Assembly: GCA_947624335.1 (NCBI GenBank)
Contig: CANQJX010000016.1
Span: 1-16,138, forward strand
Direction: 5' to 3'
Length of the DNA: 16,138 nucleotides
Origin: an uncultured Marvinbryantia sp.
GTDB lineage: Bacteria; Bacillota; Clostridia; Lachnospirales; Lachnospiraceae
Part shown: positions 14,879 through 16,138 of the stretch, one piece after another
How positions within the stretch are numbered: the first letter of the stretch is position 1
Layout of the letters: every line of letters begins with the position of its first letter
Made by a program: the position numbers and the translations under genes
Notes under the pieces: generated by a model
Told to the model about the DNA's origin: nothing
Databases searched by the model: none
The model's input: the letters and a program-made list of their open reading frames with translations, nothing else

Positions 14879-14900
14879 TTCGCGCGCCTTACAGCGCGAA
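14879..14900 (-). other. Hairpin over the spoIIIAC stop codon
   Basis: Minus strand TTCGCGC, 8-base loop TGTAAGGC containing the spoIIIAC stop codon TAA, then GCGCGAA: a perfect 7-bp GC-rich stem. It lies in the largest gap inside the operon (46 bases) and has no T run, so it is not a simple terminator. Confidence 0.6.
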
Positions 14901-15083
14901 CAGGTTTTTGACGGTATCAAACAGCTCATAGATATATGGCAGCAGCCAGAAAAGCACCAGCACAATGCCGGCAAGCGAAGCGAGCGACGCCTGATCTTCC
15001 CGTCCCCCGTGTTTGAGTATCTGGCTGATAACAGAGACGAGGATTCCCACCGCCGCTATCCGAAAGATGATATTAACGCTCAT
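14889..15083 (-). CDS. spoIIIAC: Stage III sporulation protein SpoIIIAC
   Basis: SpoIIIAC is a very small membrane protein of 64 residues, exactly the family size. Two transmembrane helices lie at about 4-23 and 33-53, separated by the conserved polar turn KHGGREDQASLA. The C-terminal YELFDTVKNLFAL is amphipathic. It pairs with SpoIIIAD in the mother-cell channel base. The ATG is preceded by AAAGGAGA at 5 bases. The gap to spoIIIAB is 27 bases. Confidence 0.96.
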   Translation of the reverse strand: MSVNIIFRIAAVGILVSVISQILKHGGREDQASLASLAGIVLVLFWLLPYIYELFDTVKNLFAL

Positions 15084-15110
15084 TTGTCTCTCCTTTAAAC
15101 CGTACCGCGC

Positions 15111-15629
15111 TCACAGAAAAAGCAGAGCCAGAAACAGGCCGCCGAGAAATCCGAGCGAACGGTATATTTTCGCTTTCTGCCGATAGTCTTCCTCCGCCCG
15201 CGCGCGGTCGCGCGCGAGTTCCTCCTGATAAAGCGCCAGATTGCGCACCTGCATGGTCCGGTCCAGATATCCCAGCCGGCTGCCCATGCGCGTCAGGCGT
15301 TCCACATCCGCTTTGGACAGTCCGCTCTTCCCGTAAAGATTCTTTGCGCATTTGGCAAAGACGTCTCCCATGCTCCCGCTCTCCCGCTGCTCCATCGTCT
15401 GCGCCATATCCCTTAAAAAACCGCAAAATCTTTTTCCGCTCCTTGCCGCCAGTTCCCGGAACGCCTCCCACATCGGAGTGGCCGCGTACTCGATCTCTCT
15501 TTTCAGCATTTCGATCAGCTGCTCCAGTTCCCGCAGGGCATGCGCCCGCTCGGACAATTCCCGGCACATTTCCAGCCCCCGCGCCGTACAGGCCAATACG
15601 ACCATTGCCATTCCCGCCGTCTTTAACAT
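15111..15629 (-). CDS. spoIIIAB: Stage III sporulation protein SpoIIIAB
   Basis: SpoIIIAB has 172 residues; in structure it resembles the GspF-type platform of secretion systems, and it probably works with the SpoIIIAA ATPase. An N-terminal hydrophobic segment (2-17, with the motif LACTARGLEMCRELSER after it) and a C-terminal one (156-172, YRSLGFLGGLFLALLFL) bracket a helical soluble domain. The middle has the family pattern LEQLIEMLKREIEYAATPMW and LTRMGSRLGYLDRTMQ. The ATG lies inside the end of spoIIIAA (7-base overlap) after GAAAGGAAAGG, so translation is coupled to the upstream gene. Confidence 0.95.
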   Translation of the reverse strand: MLKTAGMAMVVLACTARGLEMCRELSERAHALRELEQLIEMLKREIEYAATPMWEAFRELAARSGKRFCGFLRDMAQTMEQRESGSMGDVFAKCAKNLYGKSGLSKADVERLTRMGSRLGYLDRTMQVRNLALYQEELARDRARAEEDYRQKAKIYRSLGFLGGLFLALLFL

Positions 15630-16138
15630 TGCCTTTCCTTTCGATAAAGCGTCGTGCCGCGCTCGTCAAAAATTTCTTTTACTTCCCCCAGATTCTGCAG
15701 AATCACATAACGCTCAAAAATACGCTCCTGCACCAGTTTTTGCAGCAGCGGCTTTCTCTTTACATCCTCAACTGACGTGCCGTGAACCGTCGCCAGCAGT
15801 TTGCAGCCGCAGTGAATGACGGATTCGATGGCGCGGATATCCCTGTAATCCCCGATTTCGTCCACCGCGATCACATCCGGCGACATGGCGCGCACCAGCA
15901 TCATCATTCCCTCCGCTTTGGGGCAGCAGTCCAAAATATCCGTGCGCAGGCCAAGATCATTCTGCGGCACTCCCAGATACGCCCCGCCCAGCTCGGAGCG
16001 TTCGTCCACCACGCCCACCGTACGGCCCGGACAATCGCGGGTCCCGTTGGAGATCTGGCGGATCAGGTCGCGCAAAAGCGTCGTTTTTCCGCAGCCCGGC
16101 GGCGAAATAATCAGGCTGTGGCTTACCGTCCCCTCCCG
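15623..16138 (-). CDS. spoIIIAA: Stage III sporulation protein SpoIIIAA, 5' part cut by window edge
   Basis: This is the C-terminal 171 codons of SpoIIIAA, the mother-cell cytoplasmic ATPase thought to power or assemble the SpoIIIA channel; it resembles secretion ATPases. Walker A is SPPGCGKTTLL, 13-23 codons from the window edge, with Ser replacing the usual first Gly. The Walker B-type DVIAVDEIGD follows after the conserved VVDERSELGGAYLG. The segment LLATVHGTS is also typical. Family members have about 300 residues, so roughly the first 130-140 lie beyond position 16138; the operon's sigma-E promoter must also be outside. The reading frame is open to the edge. Confidence 0.95.
   Translation of the reverse strand, partial: REGTVSHSLIISPPGCGKTTLLRDLIRQISNGTRDCPGRTVGVVDERSELGGAYLGVPQNDLGLRTDILDCCPKAEGMMMLVRAMSPDVIAVDEIGDYRDIRAIESVIHCGCKLLATVHGTSVEDVKRKPLLQKLVQERIFERYVILQNLGEVKEIFDERGTTLYRKERQC

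Noticed and set aside
15073..15669. Second minus-strand frame of 198 codons over spoIIIAB
   Set aside because: Gly/Arg-rich shadow in another frame; spoIIIAB in the true frame has proper coupling and family sequence.
1..16138. Novel defence, mobile or biosynthetic system
   Set aside because: Every stretch is accounted for by recognised core sporulation or housekeeping genes with gaps under about 100 bases; no transposase, CRISPR repeat, toxin-antitoxin pair or unknown gene is visible.

Overview
The window is a compact, conserved piece of a spore-forming Firmicute (class Clostridia, probably a Lachnospiraceae-like anaerobe) chromosome. The evidence is the spoIIIA operon, the start of spoIVB, strong purine-rich ribosome binding sites and clostridial-type family members (a 64-residue SpoIIIAC, an IspA beginning IFKEEL after its start codon, nadK next to argR). 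The coding DNA is moderately GC-rich, with many GCG, CGC and CTG codons. All 20 genes I can support lie on the minus strand, so the biological order runs from position 16138 down to 1. No tRNA, rRNA, insertion sequence, prophage or CRISPR array is visible. No gap between genes exceeds about 100 bases.

Region 1 (16138 to 11571) is the spoIIIA operon, spoIIIAA (cut by the window edge) through spoIIIAH. The proteins form the mother-cell half of the channel linking mother cell and forespore (AA ATPase, AB to AE membrane base, AF/AG/AH ring proteins). The genes overlap or nearly abut, and a GC-rich hairpin closes the operon at about 11538-11564.

Region 2 (11551 to 9386) holds two separately promoted genes. 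prfC (release factor 3) has a candidate sigma-A promoter whose -35 hexamer lies in the loop of the spoIIIA terminator. An Asp23/Gls24-family gene (the yqhY position of Bacillus) has an excellent sigma-A promoter overlapped by a perfect inverted repeat, and is followed by an intrinsic terminator.

Region 3 (9341 to 900) is a tightly packed housekeeping run: nusB, xseA, xseB, ispA, dxs, tlyA, nadK, argR, recN. It joins transcription antitermination, exonuclease VII, isoprenoid precursor synthesis, rRNA methylation, NADP synthesis, arginine regulation and DNA repair. Junctions are 4-base ATGA overlaps, 3 to 12 base gaps, or an 11 to 29 base overlap. No convincing promoter precedes nusB, so the run may depend on read-through of the upstream terminator.

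Region 4 (about 901 to 1) is the spoIVB control region and the first 268 codons of spoIVB, the forespore protease that signals to the mother cell. A sequence matching a sigma-G/sigma-F -10 element sits just after the recN stop, followed by a 13-bp hairpin.

The order matches the Bacillus subtilis spoIIIA - yqhY - nusB - xseA - xseB - ispA - dxs - tlyA/yqxC - ahrC - recN - spoIVB cluster, except that accBC and folD are absent, prfC sits where accBC would be, and nadK is inserted before argR. I see no previously undescribed multi-gene system here. The points worth a second look are regulatory: overlapping promoter and hairpin designs, ambiguous starts and a small in-frame tandem repeat.
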